Shown here piece by piece: positions 32,804 to 53,268 of a stretch of DNA of 64,000 nucleotides. This DNA is from Symbiodinium natans (lineage: Eukaryota; Sar; Dinophyceae; Suessiales; Symbiodiniaceae), in assembly GCA_905221605.1 (NCBI GenBank), contig CAJNDS010002288.1, forward strand, positions 248,001 to 312,000. The letters are read 5' to 3'. The translations under genes and the position numbers were made by a program. The first letter of the stretch is position 1. The number at the start of each line of letters is the position of its first letter. The notes beneath the pieces are model-generated. The model was not told the DNA's origin, did no database searches, and saw only the letters and a program-made list of their open reading frames with translations.

Positions 32804-35238
32804 ATGCGAGCTGGTAGGTCGTCAGAACTCCGGACGCTGAACAACGCCATCGCCAGCTCTGCAAAAGCTCGACGCTGGAAGCATGCAGTTCAGCTCTTCG
32901 ATGCTGACCTGGGCTCATCACGATTTTAGGGTTTTAGGGTTTTAGTAGGGTCTAGGGTTTTGGGTAACTTAGTTTCAGGGTCCGAAGTAGAAGCAGTCGA
33001 ACAGACACTTCTTTCGAAGGCTTCCTGGTTCATCATGGGATGAAGACTCGTACCCCCTAAGAGGTCTCCTTAATAGACTCCTAGTATGGCCCCTCAGAGG
33101 ATCGTTAAAGTTAAAAAGGGTACCCAAACCTAAGGGTACAACCTTAGGGGTCCGAGGTAGAGTCCTATGAGAGAAGCCGAGCCTAGGACGGAGTGTGTGC
33201 GGAAGCCTTGGTGCCAAACATCGTGACGTTTGGCTACTTGGAGTAGCCCAGTGGTACCCTGTTGGCTCCCTTTTCGGGAGGGCTTCTAGTAGGTTCCCTT
33301 CTAGAAGTAACCACCCCCTAAAAGGGGGACCCTCATTAGAATATGGCTGCTTAGCTACCTTAAGGTGCAGCTCTCAGTGCAGCCGAGAAGGGCCAGCAGT
33401 GGCGAAGGGCGGTGCAGCTCCTCACGGACTTGTCCGAAGCCACAGGCAAGCCGTCCCTGAACTTAATCACATACAGCTCTGTTTCTTGGTAGCCCAGTGG
33501 CACCCTTTACCCTCCTTTTGTTGGGGGGGTTCCCTTGTTAAAGCAACCAACCCGAAGAAGGGTGCCCTTATCACAATATGTCAACTGGGCTACCAAGGTC
33601 CTCAGCTCCTGCGAGAAGGCAGGGGAATGGCGACCGGCTCTTGAGCTGCTGGGGTTGGTGGTGAGCCAGGTTTCGCCCGACCTGATCCTACACAATGCAG
33701 CGGTCAGCGCATGTGGGAAGGGCGAGCAGTGGCAACGTGCGCTGCTGCTCTTCAGCACGCTTCAAGTAGACCTGACTCCGAACGAGATTACCTTCAACGC
33801 AGCCATGAGTGCCTGTGAGAAAGGTAGCCAATGGCGGATTGCTGTTGAGCTTCTTTCGAGGATGCCGGAGAGACAGCTGCTGCTCCTTGGGAACCAAATG
33901 AACCCTAAAATTTGGGTCATATACCCTATACTACTATAATTCCTTTTAAGGTATATGAACCATAAACCCTTTTGGGGTTCATGTCGTCCACAAGGCTGAG
34001 CGTCATCAGCTTCAGCGCGGCCATCAGCGCCTGCGAGAAGGCAGCTCAGTGGTGCCGAGCGCTGCACCTCTTAGCCGGCATCTTGCTGTTGGTTTTAGTA
34101 GGGGATGGGAGAAGAAGGTACCATATGTCCCCTATGTTATATACGGTACCTTATTCCCCCATTCCCTACTACAGTAAGGCATGGGCGCAGCAAAGGTGAG
34201 GACGGAGAGGATCAGCTTCAATGCAGCCATCAGCGCCTGCGGGAACGCCGCGCAGTGGGCCAGGGCTCTGCAGCTGCTGTCCGACATGCTGCTGCTTGGG
34301 GTCTCACCTGGCGTGGTGAGCTTCTAGGACACGCACTGGTGCGCCTTGTATCATGTTTTTAAGGGTAGGGGAGGGTTCTCCCACTAAGCACCAAAAGAGC
34401 GCCTTCTAACTTTTACCAGGCCACGGACTTAGGCTTCTGTGCCGCTATCAGCGCCTGCGAGAGCGGCGGGTGCTGGGAGCAAGCGCTTGCTCTCCTTGCT
34501 GACATGCTTGGGAGCGCCTTGCGTGCAGACGTGGTGGGCTTCAACGCCACAATCGCAAGCTGTGGGCGTTGCGGGCAGTGGCAGCTGGCCTGGCAACTGC
34601 TACCCAGATTCTGGTTTGGGAGGGCATTTTTGCGTTTTAGAACCTCGCTACACATTTTTCTGTGGCTTCGCGACAGTGCAGACTCCCTGAAGTGCAGTCC
34701 TATAAACCCTATAAACCCTAGAAACCCTATAAACCCTATAAACCCTAAACCTTTTCAGTCTATTGTGCTGCCCAGGTTCTGGAGCATGCATGACCTCGAA
34801 TTAGCACCGAGCCTGGTGAGCTTCAGTGCCGCCTTCGGCTCCCTCGAGAGGGCCGGTCAGTGGCAGTTGGCCCTTCACCTCCACTCAAAGATGCAGCTTT
34901 CTGGGGCCACCCCTGATTCCACCACCTACTCCTCCCTCCTAGGTGCTTTAGCATCCAGCTCACAATGGCAGAAGGCCTTGCGCCTCTTTGCAGGCATGCC
35001 CATTGCGAAGCTTGGGCTCGATGTCTTAGCACTCAATTTGGCCATCCAGGCCTGCGTGGCGGGTGGGCAGTGGCAGGCGGCACTGGGCCTCGTAGCAGGC
35101 ATGCCTACCACGCAAGTTTCCCCAAACCCGACCACCCTTGCTTTGGCTCTGGGCGCGGCAGAGCAGGGGCAGCAGTGGTCTGTAGCCCCCTTCCTCCTGG
35201 GCCGCCTCGCCCGGCTGCCGCTTCGGAATTGCCTTTAG
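32804..35238 (+). CDS. Pentatricopeptide-repeat (PPR) protein
   Basis: The ATG at 32804 begins MRAGRSSELRTLNNAIASSA. Roughly 35-residue PPR units follow, of the dinoflagellate form 'xxxFxAAISACEKxxQWxxALxLLxxM'. Exons: 32804 to about 32920, 33187-33232 (ALVPNIVTF), 33365-33480, 33598 to about 33885 (ITFNAAMSACEKGSQWRI), 33995-34091, 34196-34312, 34420 to about 34599 and about 34774-35238 (stop TAG). About 10-11 repeats. Joins are in frame for introns 33233-33364 (GC-AG), 33481-33597, 34092-34195 and 34313-34419 (GT-AG). PPR proteins bind organellar RNA; an organelle role is inferred, and no transit peptide is obvious in the first exon. An upstream exon could be missing. The open frame across 34600-34773 contains telomere-type units and may be a retained intron. 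Confidence 0.9.
33233..33364. mobile_element. F1 introner forming PPR intron 2 (GC-AG, 132 bp)
   Basis: The intron starts GCTACTTGGAGTAGCCCAG and ends TTAGCTACCTTAAG. The inverted F1 ends sit within a few bases of both splice sites. Frame and PPR register (VTF-GAALSAAEK) require exactly this excision. Confidence 0.9.
33481..33597. mobile_element. F1 introner forming PPR intron 3 (GT-AG, 117 bp)
   Basis: Starts GTTTCTTGGTAGCCCAGTGG and ends CAACTGGGCTACCAAG. Removal restores ITYSS-VLSSCEKAGEW. This is the cleanest example in the window of an element coextensive with an intron. Confidence 0.95.
33886..33994. mobile_element. F3 introner forming a PPR intron
   Basis: TTGGGAACCAAATGAACCC at the left and GGGGTTCATGTCGTCCACAAG at the right, with core GGGTCATATACCCTATACTA. 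The acceptor AAG at 33994 precedes LSVISFSAAISACEK. The exact donor is ambiguous. Confidence 0.85.
34092..34195. mobile_element. F7 introner forming a PPR intron (GT-AG, 104 bp)
   Basis: GTTTTAGTAGGGGATGGG at the left and ATTCCCTACTACAG near the right end, with internal GGTACCATAT/ATACGGTACC also inverted. Excision joins LAGILLL to VRTERISFNAAI. Confidence 0.85.
34600..34773. repeat. Probable PPR intron flanked by a direct repeat
   Basis: CCCAGATTCTGG (34602-34613) and CCCAGGTTCTGG (34771-34782) flank about 165 bp containing CCCTATAAA units. The segment has no stop in the PPR frame, so unspliced RNA would stay open. The direct repeat makes the splice boundary ambiguous and looks like a duplication made at insertion. 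Confidence 0.7.
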
Positions 35239-35937
35239 CTTCTGCATGCCACGGGGAAAAGTTAGGAAGACGAGCTGACCACCAAGTTGACCCCAAAGAC
35301 AACCCCTCCAAGCTCAGACCTGCACCTAGGAGATGGAGTCAGAGGAATTTCTGAAGCCCGCAGAAGAACGAGGGCGAAGTTACATCGCACATAGCATTTC
35401 CGAAATAGTGTCTAGGCCTTAGAGATGTCGGGCGCTCGGGGTTCTTCTCAACCTGTAGGCATCATGATCCCCGATGTCACGTAAAAGTCGTGGAAACCCG
35501 CAATACCCACTCACACCACAGTCAATGACAGATTGCTGCCATGACAGGAGATTTACCAGGTCCTTCCTAAACCCCTGAACCTGTTCACCCTGCACCGACG
35601 CTTTAGCCTTTGTCACTTTCTTGTGTGCGAGGGCGGCGTGTTGCCTTTTTTGTCGTGAAGTCTGCGGATGGTAGGGTTTAGGGTTTAGGGTTTAGAGGTT
35701 TAGAGGTTTAGAGGTTTAGGGTTTAGGGTTTAGGGTTTAGGGTGTGGTTTATTCATATTCATTTCACGGCTTGGGGGTGTTTAGGGCTTGAGGCGTTGCC
35801 TTCTTGGGCTTTGTTGATGGGCTTGCTGTTTTTCGAGCTTCAAGGGAATCCAGGTTGAGACCCTAAACGTGGCTCAAACCCCTAGGCCCCTAGGCTCTAA
35901 AACCTAACCCTAAACCCTACACCTTCCGTGCCGCAAG
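35239..35937. other. PPR 3' flank
   Basis: Holds the PPR 3' untranslated region, then TTTAGGG units with a TTTAGAGG variant (35674-35745), and CCCTAAA-type units before the next ankyrin exon. No gene. Confidence 0.6.
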
Positions 35938-45840
<9,903 letters not shown>

Positions 45841-47100
45841 CTGGCGATGTGCTGCACGGGCTTCGGTTTCGTTTAGGGCCAAAGTTTAGGGTTTAGGGTT
45901 TAGGTTCAGGCTTGTCAGAGGCTTAATACCATAGATATGTTGCAGAGGTTTAGGGCTTGGGGCTTAGGTTCTTTGGGGGTGCAAAGAGTAGTCGTGGTTG
46001 CCTCCTACCCACCTCTAGCCCAGGCCTCCAGTACCAGAGACACAAACACTGAGCCTGCCAAGGGTCGGCCATTGTCGAGTTTACAACACGGTCTTGCCGA
46101 CCCCCAAGTGTCCTTCAGCTTTCGGCGCGTCAGTACACGAAACCCCAAACCCTACACCCTCAACCCTAAACCCTAATCCGTAATTTCTTTGTTCTCATGA
46201 GGCTCCGAAAACCTTGTTATAAGAGCAATACAGGGATTATTGTCTTCATTTGTTGGGTTTAGGGTTTAGGGTTTAGGGTTTAGGGTGTAGGGTTTAGGGT
46301 TTAGGGTTTAGGGTTTAGGGTTTCAGCAAATAGGAGATTTTTGTCATGTCTTGCTAAGGCCCGGGACGCGAAAGCATGGCAAGCCTGGCGCTGCGCGGAG
46401 CAGCGGGAGTTCATTGCTGTGCAGGGGCCTGAAGCCCGTGTTGGGTTTAGGGTTGAGGGTTTAGTTTAGGGGTTAGGGGTTTAGGGTTTAGGGTTTAGGC
46501 TTCAGGGTTTAGGGTTTAGGGTTTAGGATTTAGGGTTTAGGGTTTAGGGGTTTAGGCAGGGGTTACGGGTTCAGGGGTTTAGGGGTTTAGGGTTTGGGGA
46601 TTGCCAACTTGTCATCTCTGAACTCGCACAGTTCCTCAAGATAAAGCTACCATGATCACTAAACGGACCGCTATAGTGCGCTCCGCAACTCACTGTCTGC
46701 AAGCCCGAAACCTTGAACCTTACAGATCTCCTGAACCACTAAAACCCTAATAGCCTGATAATTCCTACAGTTGCCTGAATCTGAGGAACCCTAATCTTCA
46801 AACCCGTGCCCAAACCTTGTCAACCTTATAAACTCTCAAGCCCTACAACCTTCAAGTCCTAAACCCGAAACCCCCGAAGAAGCACGCTAAACCTCAAACT
46901 CTAAATCCTAAACCCTACCGTCTTGCCGGCTTGGAGATGCTCCCTCAGTAGCCTCTCATGTGCAGCTACTGGTAGAGACGGCATTGTTGGGAAACCGCCA
47001 CCGTCTTGGATTCGCCCAAAACCCCATTCCGGGCTCTTGTTTCAAGATTTATATGATACGACCATAACAAGGTTGCACAATAAATTTGACAACTTGGTTT

Positions 47101-47231
47101 GAGGTCCTCAGCAGGAACCCAGTATTCCGTTCCTGCCTAGAGGATGACCTGATTGGATTGGGGTCGATGCTGGTTTGGCCAGAAAGGTCACACTACCTCC
47201 TGGCGAAGAAGCATCGCCACTCCTTGCGCTG
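47101..47231 (+). CDS. Candidate exon of unknown function
   Basis: After the run GGTTTG the frame reads EVLSRNPVFRSCLEDDLIGL and then SMLVWPERSHYLLAKKHRHS before a stop at about 47230. Composition and length look coding (mixed hydrophobic, acidic and basic), unlike the surrounding sequence. No family is recognised. It might be an upstream exon of the BTB gene or belong to another gene. Confidence 0.4.
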
Positions 47232-48805
47232 AGTCTGCCAAGTTTTCAGCTTTCGGCCACCTGATCAAACCCCTATCAGTGAATCAGACCTCCAATGCGC
47301 CCCCTGTAACACTAAACCCTATAACCCCAATAGCCCGAAACCCTAAAATAAACCCTATAAACCCTATAAAGCTGAATTGGGCCTCAACCTCAAAACTCCC
47401 CGTAGAACCGCAGAAGAATGCCTCCGTAAGCGCATCTCTCATGAGGCCAAAGCCGCACCCAACAAGTCGGTAAATTGCTTTATAAATAAATCAATACATA
47501 ATTCAACCAAGTAAATAAATAAATATGTATATATGTATGTGTTGCACAGCTATATGGTCACTTTTCCAAAAGATGGTCCCTTTTGGGGTTCCTATTGGAA
47601 GGCTGCCACGTGCATTTGGGGTACCCCAAAAGGGTATTTAAGAGAACCGACCATATGAGTCCAACCTCGGAACCCGAAGCTATTGGGAGACCTAGCCCCT
47701 CGGAGAGCCTGCGTCATGCCGCTGGGCGCACGGCAAGAAAAATGCCCTCGCGACCTGGAGCAGCACGAGGATTTCTAGGGTTTAGGGTTTAGTGAAATAC
47801 GAATGGGAGGTATTTTGGGGGGCGAGTGGTGGGGGGGGGGGGCCCTTAGAATACACTCCAAATACTCTCATTCGTATTTTGATATACTTCTGGTCTAGGA
47901 CCTAGACCTTAAACCCTAAGCCAAGAAAATGCCCAAGAACCAAGCCCCTCTTGAGCAGTTTAGCTTTCAGGGTGTTTGTACTTCCGGGCTTAAGCTTGAC
48001 CTTCAGGTCCAGTCCTTGTATTTTACCTGTTTTGTTTTTTGAGGGGGCCGAGGGGGTGTATTAGTGTTGTGCTTAGGAGAAGGAAATACAAAGAGAGGTA
48101 AAGCAAGGACCGACACTTGGGGGCTCCCAGTAGGGTTTGGGGCTTCTCCTTACAGGCCATTCTCGGAACGTTCAGGGTTTAGGGTTTAGGGTTCAGGGTT
48201 TAGGGTTTAGGATTTAGGGTTTAGGGTTTAGGGTTTAGGCATGTCTCCCCCCCCCCCCCGCCCTGCTCTCTGTGTGATTTCGGGGTCGGAGAAAATTACT
48301 CATAGATTCTGAATGGACCTAGAAAGTTATACTATAAACACCCCAAGACCCCAGTCTAATCATCATGGCCCCGATATTATCGCCCAGAATGCTTGTGAGA
48401 CTCTTGTAAGGCGTTTCTTCAGGCCTAGGTCCTGTGTTAGCACTCCATCCGGTCCTGCACGCATCGGTCAATCGGTCAATCATCATTGCGTGCTGTTTGA
48501 ACCCAACCAAGAACCCAGGAAGTGGTTTAGGGTTTAGGGTTTAGGGTTTCGGGTTTGGGGTTTAGGGCTTAGGGTATAGGGGGACTGGGCGGAGAAACAC
48601 GAAAGTCAAGCGGTGTATCAGGGCTGTGCTGCTGAACCAAGCTGAGGCAACATTGCAACACACCTGCCGAGGGGTTTCGGGTTGTGGGTTCAGGGTGTGT
48701 ACATAGCCTAAGATACAGCAAATCTTATGCATCCAGGTGAGCGTGAATCTGAAGATCATGTGCGCACGGTGGTCAAGCACGTGACTCGTGGGTTTGCGCA
48801 ATTTT

Positions 48806-48896
48806 GGGTGGTTCTCTCTGCATTAGGGTCCCTTTTTGGGTCCTTAATTTCATGGCGCCCTGGGGGCCCACAAAATGACCTTAATTTAGAACTACC
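48806..48896. mobile_element. F11 element abutting CCCTAAA units
   Basis: GGGTGGTTCTC at the left and TTTAGAACTACCC at the right. The right end runs directly into CCCTAAACCC, just upstream of the BTB start codon. Confidence 0.65.
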
Positions 48897-48934
48897 CTAA
48901 ACCCTAAACCCTAAACCCTGAACCATTTGCAGCC

Positions 48935-50740
48935 ATGGCCGCAATAGATCTGGACGACGACGCAGAAGACAGCGGCAACGTCGAGAGCATCGAGTTCACC
49001 CCTGGGCGGCAAGAGCGAGTTGAGCTTCTACTTGATCAGTGGCCCAATTTCAGAACCCAGGCTGGTTTTTGGGACATGTTGGGTTTTCTTCCTAAATTGG
49101 GTGTAAGAGGATCATGGTTTTAGGAATGCTTTTCAGACAATTTAAAAGGGCCATCCTAGGAACGCATCAACTCGTGAAGTCTAGGATTGCTGGGCCTCTG
49201 CACATGTTCCGCGTAAAACTGGTCGTGATGCCGAAAGGGCTGGAAACCGGCACAGCCTTTGTGATGTACGTCATCCTGCACCCGCCTGAAGGATGTGGCA
49301 CGTGGAGATTTAATGCACATGTGCAGTGCAAGCTTTGTGGACTTTCCGACCCCACGCGATGCATCAGCAAAGAAATTAAAGGGCGCACTTTCGACGGCAG
49401 CTCCTTCAAAACTACGGGGGTAAGGTGTACAATGGTAAACCCAGCCGCTGACTTGCTTATTCCCGAAACCGGCTGGCGGAGCGAGCCCATGCTGCGATGC
49501 GAAGCCACGGTGATCTTTCCTCTGGATGCAACCCGCCTTGCGCCGACCGTCTGGCCAGAGCTGGACTTCACGGAAGAGATAACTCAGGTCGTATTCCGAC
49601 CCTTGGGGACCAAATGAACCCTAGAAGGGTTTATGGTTCATGTACCCTAATGGGAATCATAGTAGTATAGGGTGTATGATCCTAATTTTAGGGTTCATTT
49701 CGTCCCCAAGGACTGGCCGAGGGGCAACGCGTCTTCGTTGACAAGCGCCTCCTTACAGCTCGCTCGGCCTACTTCAGAGAGATGTTGTCCAGGGACGCGT
49801 GGAGGGAAGGACAGACCTTCGAAGTAGATCTGACAAAGAATCCTCGGGCGAAGACGCAGTGTTTCCAGGGCATCGTGCGCTTTCTGTCAGACGGGGCCTT
49901 TGACTGCGGAGCAGATGCCTGCTATGCCTTTGGGGTCCGTGGACTGGCGGACGAGTATCGCCTGACGCGTCTCGTGGCCCAAGTCGACCGACAGCTGGAG
50001 CAACTGCTCTCCGAAGACAATGTCCTGGAATTCCTGGGACATGTCGAAGGCTCGACGGACCAAAGCCATAGTACACTTGTGCCACGTGCCCCTGGAAATT
50101 TGCACCTCTTAACCTTAGCCCCTTAAGGCCTGAACCCTACAAACGCTACAAACCCCAGACCCTATGTAGGTGCAGCGGTCTGTGAAACCCTAAACGCTAA
50201 ACCCTAAACTCTTTGGGGGGAGGGTTGATAGGTATCAGCGAAGAAGGATTATGAGGGGTTTACGTCTTCAAAACTTGTAGGCTCAGGAGGCCGCTTGGAG
50301 AGCGTCTGCCTCGACATGCTCCGGTCGGACGACTGTGCCATCCTTGCTGTACAGCAAGCCAAGTTGAGGCAGCTGGCACAGGAGCCCCGCCTTGGGGACC
50401 AAATGAACCCCAAAAGGGTTTATGGGTCATATACCCTAATAGGAATCATAGTACCCCAAACCCTAGACCCTTTGAGCCCTAAAAAATCCATTAGCCCTGA
50501 CGTTCCAGTGTTTTGGCGAAGCTCCGGTTCCCGTCTTCAGCTGCTGTGCATCTAGCCCGAAACCCTAAACCCTATCGACCCAAAATCCAAGTCCTCATTT
50601 TGCTCTCCACCGTTTTGTGGGGAATCGCGGATTGCAAGGAGAACCCGTCCCTGGCCGCAACTCTGTTGGAGATGCTCGTGGACTCATCTGAGACCAGGCG
50701 TAGTCACAAGCGTGCCCGCACCCCCACAGACGGCCGTTAG
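48935..50740 (+). CDS. MATH-like/BTB domain protein
   Basis: The ATG at 48935 starts MAAIDLDDDAEDSGN, an acidic N-terminus. Exon 2 (about 49172-49600) reads FRVKLVVMPKGLETGTAFVM, then LHPPEGCGTWRFNAHVQ and ultimately MLRCEATVIFPL; the spacing suggests a divergent MATH/TRAF-type beta sandwich. Exon 3 (about 49711-50081) is a BTB fold: VFVDKRLLTARSAYFREML, then GLADEYRLTRLVAQVDRQL and SEDNVLEFLGH. Exon 4 (about 50290-50390) reads VCLDMLRSDDCAILAV. Exon 5 (about 50625-50740) ends with the basic stretch SHKRARTPTDGR and a TAG stop, possibly a nuclear signal. MATH-BTB proteins are typically cullin-3 ubiquitin-ligase adaptors; that role is inferred. Introns 1, 2 and 4 contain inverted-repeat elements. 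BTB is firm; MATH is tentative. Confidence 0.8.
49053..49168. mobile_element. Element F10 in BTB intron 1
   Basis: Core TAAGAGGATCATGG, TTTTCAGACAAT and GGGCCATCCTAGGAA. Relatives are at about 7.16-7.26 kb (TTTAAGAGGATCATATTC, GGGGCCATCCTA) and about 52.23-52.35 kb. Ends are less clearly inverted than in F1-F4. Confidence 0.6.
49602..49710. mobile_element. F3 introner forming BTB intron 2
   Basis: CTTGGGGACCAAATGAACCC at the left and GGGTTCATTTCGTCCCCAAG at the right, nearly perfect. It separates the MATH-like and BTB exons. The frame continues across it, although the exact 5' boundary is not a GT. Confidence 0.9.
50391..50453. mobile_element. F3 left half truncated at telomere-type sequence
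   Basis: CTTGGGGACCAAATGAACCC and the family core GGGTCATATACCCTAATAGG are intact, but the right half is missing and CCCAAACCCTAGACCC follows. It lies at the start of the last BTB intron. Confidence 0.8.
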
Positions 50741-51597
50741 GGTGGTAGCTGCTGCTGGAACGAGGTTCCTTGCAGGATCCTTTCAAGGCCAGCAAGATAA
50801 TAGGTGGCTATTTGGCTACCTGAACTCCCTAATTCCTTATCCCTAATTGCCGGTGAGATAGTGCTGATGCTGCACCACAGGCCCAAGGGCCCAACAGACT
50901 TTGTGGGGCTTGGAGGGGTTAGGATGTATCTCAGATGTGAGGCTCCCGTAAATGTTGGCTTCACCCAAAAAGGACCTTAGGAATAAGAGAGACTTTTGAA
51001 AACAAGCATGTTTTCAGGTGGCCCTCTGTGACAGAAGGAGCAGCAGGTTTCATTGCATCTCAGGGCTTCAGAGGGGACGTATCACATCGGATGTGGCTTC
51101 GGGCCCAGGGTTTAGGCGTTAGGGTTTAGGCTTTTAAGTTGAAAGGGTTTGGACTGTATTGACCCTCCGAAACCCTGGAGATGGGCAATCGCGACATCCC
51201 AAACCCTAGAAATCGGCAATCCATACGCCCCAGACGGTCTCGGCGGTCTCGGGTGCCATTTGTGTCTTTTCAACCGGCCTTGGGCAAAAGCCCTCGAGCA
51301 TTCGACGCAAGGAACGCCGCACCCAAGAATCAGCTGAGTGTTAGGGTTTAGGGTTTAGGGGGTTTGATGGGTTTCGGGCCACTTTGAGTAGTGTTTTGGT
51401 TCGTCGTGGTGTGCATTGCTTCTTACCAGCGATCGACCTCGCCGAGCACACCCTAAACCCTCAACCCTAAACTCAAAACCTTGCCTCTTTCAGGATTTTG
51501 CCAGATCCTTAACCCTCGCACCCGACCTTGGACGGTCTCCTAAACCCTAAACCCTAAACCCTAAACCCTAAACCCTAAACCGGTCTCTTTGCAAAAG
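50741..51597. other. BTB 3' flank
   Basis: Holds the probable BTB 3' untranslated region, then TTTAGGG units and a CCCTAAA array (51540-51580) just before METTL exon c. Confidence 0.6.
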
Positions 51598-51660
51598 GAG
51601 TTCGCGGAGATCATGCCGGCCGAGGTTCTTGCAGATCCCAAGCGTGGGCGCCCTCAGCCG
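51598..51660 (+). CDS. METTL2/6/8-type methyltransferase, exon c
   Basis: 63 nt, phase 0 at both ends: acceptor GCAAAAG, donor CCG|GTAACG. Encodes EFAEIMPAEVLADPKRGRPQ. It continues the family sequence that breaks off at 17799 (FFKDRHYLRE + EFAEIMP). A perfect CCCTAAA array lies 16 bp upstream. Confidence 0.65.
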
Positions 51661-52556
51661 GTAACGGCACATGGGAATTGGTTCACGGTTTAAGGTTTAG
51701 GGTTTAGGGGGCTTAGGGCTTAAAGTTCCGACAAGACGAATGACGGCAAAGGATTTGAGTCGTCTTGGGGGTACATTGCGTTACCCCCCCCCCCCCTTGA
51801 AATGCCCAGATGTCTTGGCTTCCGGGTTACGTTGCCCCGTGGTTGCAGCGCATTTGCTGAACCTCTCCGAACCCCCAGCTCTGCAACCCCTTGAGCTCTA
51901 ATCCCTTCCCCTAATATTAAGCCTCCCTGCCCCGTTAATACTAAATACCCCCATTATATATCACAGCATATGGTGGGGGGGCTTAAATTCGGGGGAAGGG
52001 AAACCCTAAGCGCTGGTGTGCACGCTTGTGTTTTGTCGACTCTAAACCTTACACCCGAAGCTCAAGATAGATGAGGACTCTGGGGGGGGGGGGGGGGGGG
52101 GGGAACTGCAAAACCCTAACCGCTCCAAAAGCCATACACCCTCAACCCCCCCGAAAAAAGCCTAAACCCCAAACACCCTAGCTAAACCCCTAGAACCTTG
52201 ACCCTAAACCCAAACGCTATTTGGGGAAATGCCCATGTGCTTGAAAACCCTAGGTAGGCCCTTGGACCGTTTTATGTGTTCCCTTATTGAGTCCTGGATT
52301 ACATTTACGTAAGAACATTTTCAGAGGGTCTCAAGGGCCATCTTAGAACAACCCCTAAACCTAAAACCCTAAACCCTAAACCCGAAAATCCCTAAACCCA
52401 AAAAACCAAAATCCCTACACCCTTAACCCTAAACCCTATATGGGGAAATGCCTGTGTGCCTTAACCCCTCAACCCCAGGATGGGTGAATGAGTTAGAAAT
52501 CTCCGAGGAGGACACGACCTGCTTTCAGTGCCGGGCCTGAAGGGGGTTGATGGGTG

Positions 52557-52790
52557 GATTAGGGTTCAGGGTTCAGGGTTCAGGGTTCAGGGTTCAGGGT
52601 TTAGGGTTTAGGGTTGGGTTTAGGGTTTAGGGTTTAGGGTTTAGGGTTTAGGGTTTATAAGGGTTAGGGTTTATTTAGGGTTTAGGGTTTAGGGTTTAGG
52701 GTTTAGGGTTTAGGGTTTAGGGTTTAGGGTTTAGGGTTTAGGGTTTAGGGTTTAGGGTTTAGGGTTTAGGGTTTAGGGTTTAGGGGTGGA
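52557..52790. repeat. TTCAGGG then TTTAGGG array
   Basis: About 31 units, starting with six TTCAGGG and passing into perfect TTTAGGG. It lies in the intron between METTL exons c and d. Confidence 0.95.
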
Positions 52791-53143
52791 GGGTTCAGAT
52801 TAGGGTTCATGGGTTTGGGCATTGCGGGTGGCTGGGGCGGTTAAGGGTCCTAGGGCTCAAGGGAGTCTAGGGTTTCAGGGCTTAGGGGTTTCAGGGTTCA
52901 GAGGTTTCAGGGTTTGAGGTTGAGTTTCGGGTAGAAGCGAAAGCGGACAATGCTTCCCTCCTTGACTCAGATAGTTGCCAGTTGCCCTTGTTAGGAGACT
53001 ACCGCTGAACCCAGACACCAGATCGCGTTGGCTAGCCCTGAGCAGCAACCCCAAACCCTAAACCCTCTTCCGTTTAGGGTTTAGGGTTTTGGGTTTAGGG
53101 TTTAGGGTTTAGGGTTTAGGGTCTCTCAAGAAGTCTTTGTCAG

Positions 53144-53268
53144 GAGCCGCCTCAATCTATGGAAGCGTTGGAGCAGGCATTGCGGGGGAAGAAGCTTGGG
53201 TGGCAGAAGAAGGATATTCCCAGCCATCCAAATGCTGTTGAGATTAGGGGCGAGGGCCACCGTGACTT
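53144..53268 (+). CDS. METTL-type methyltransferase, exon d
   Basis: After GTCTTTGTCAG, phase 0, reads EPPQSMEALEQALRGKKLGW and then SHPNAVEIRGEGHR. This charged spacer lies between the FFKDRH region and motif I in this gene. The 3' boundary (near CACC|GTGAC) is uncertain by a few bases. Linking it to exon c rests on phase and order. Confidence 0.55.

Larger units (their letters stand above)
45841..48934. other. Region between ANK-2 and the BTB gene
   Basis: Holds mixed arrays, an F12-type inverted-repeat element (47551-47660, ATATGGTCACTT and relatives; second copy at 59419-59510), a hairpin-like element with AATACGAATGGGAGGTATTT (47.79-47.89 kb) and an F11 element at 48806-48896. A possible exon at 46362-46432 has no clear family. 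Confidence 0.5.
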
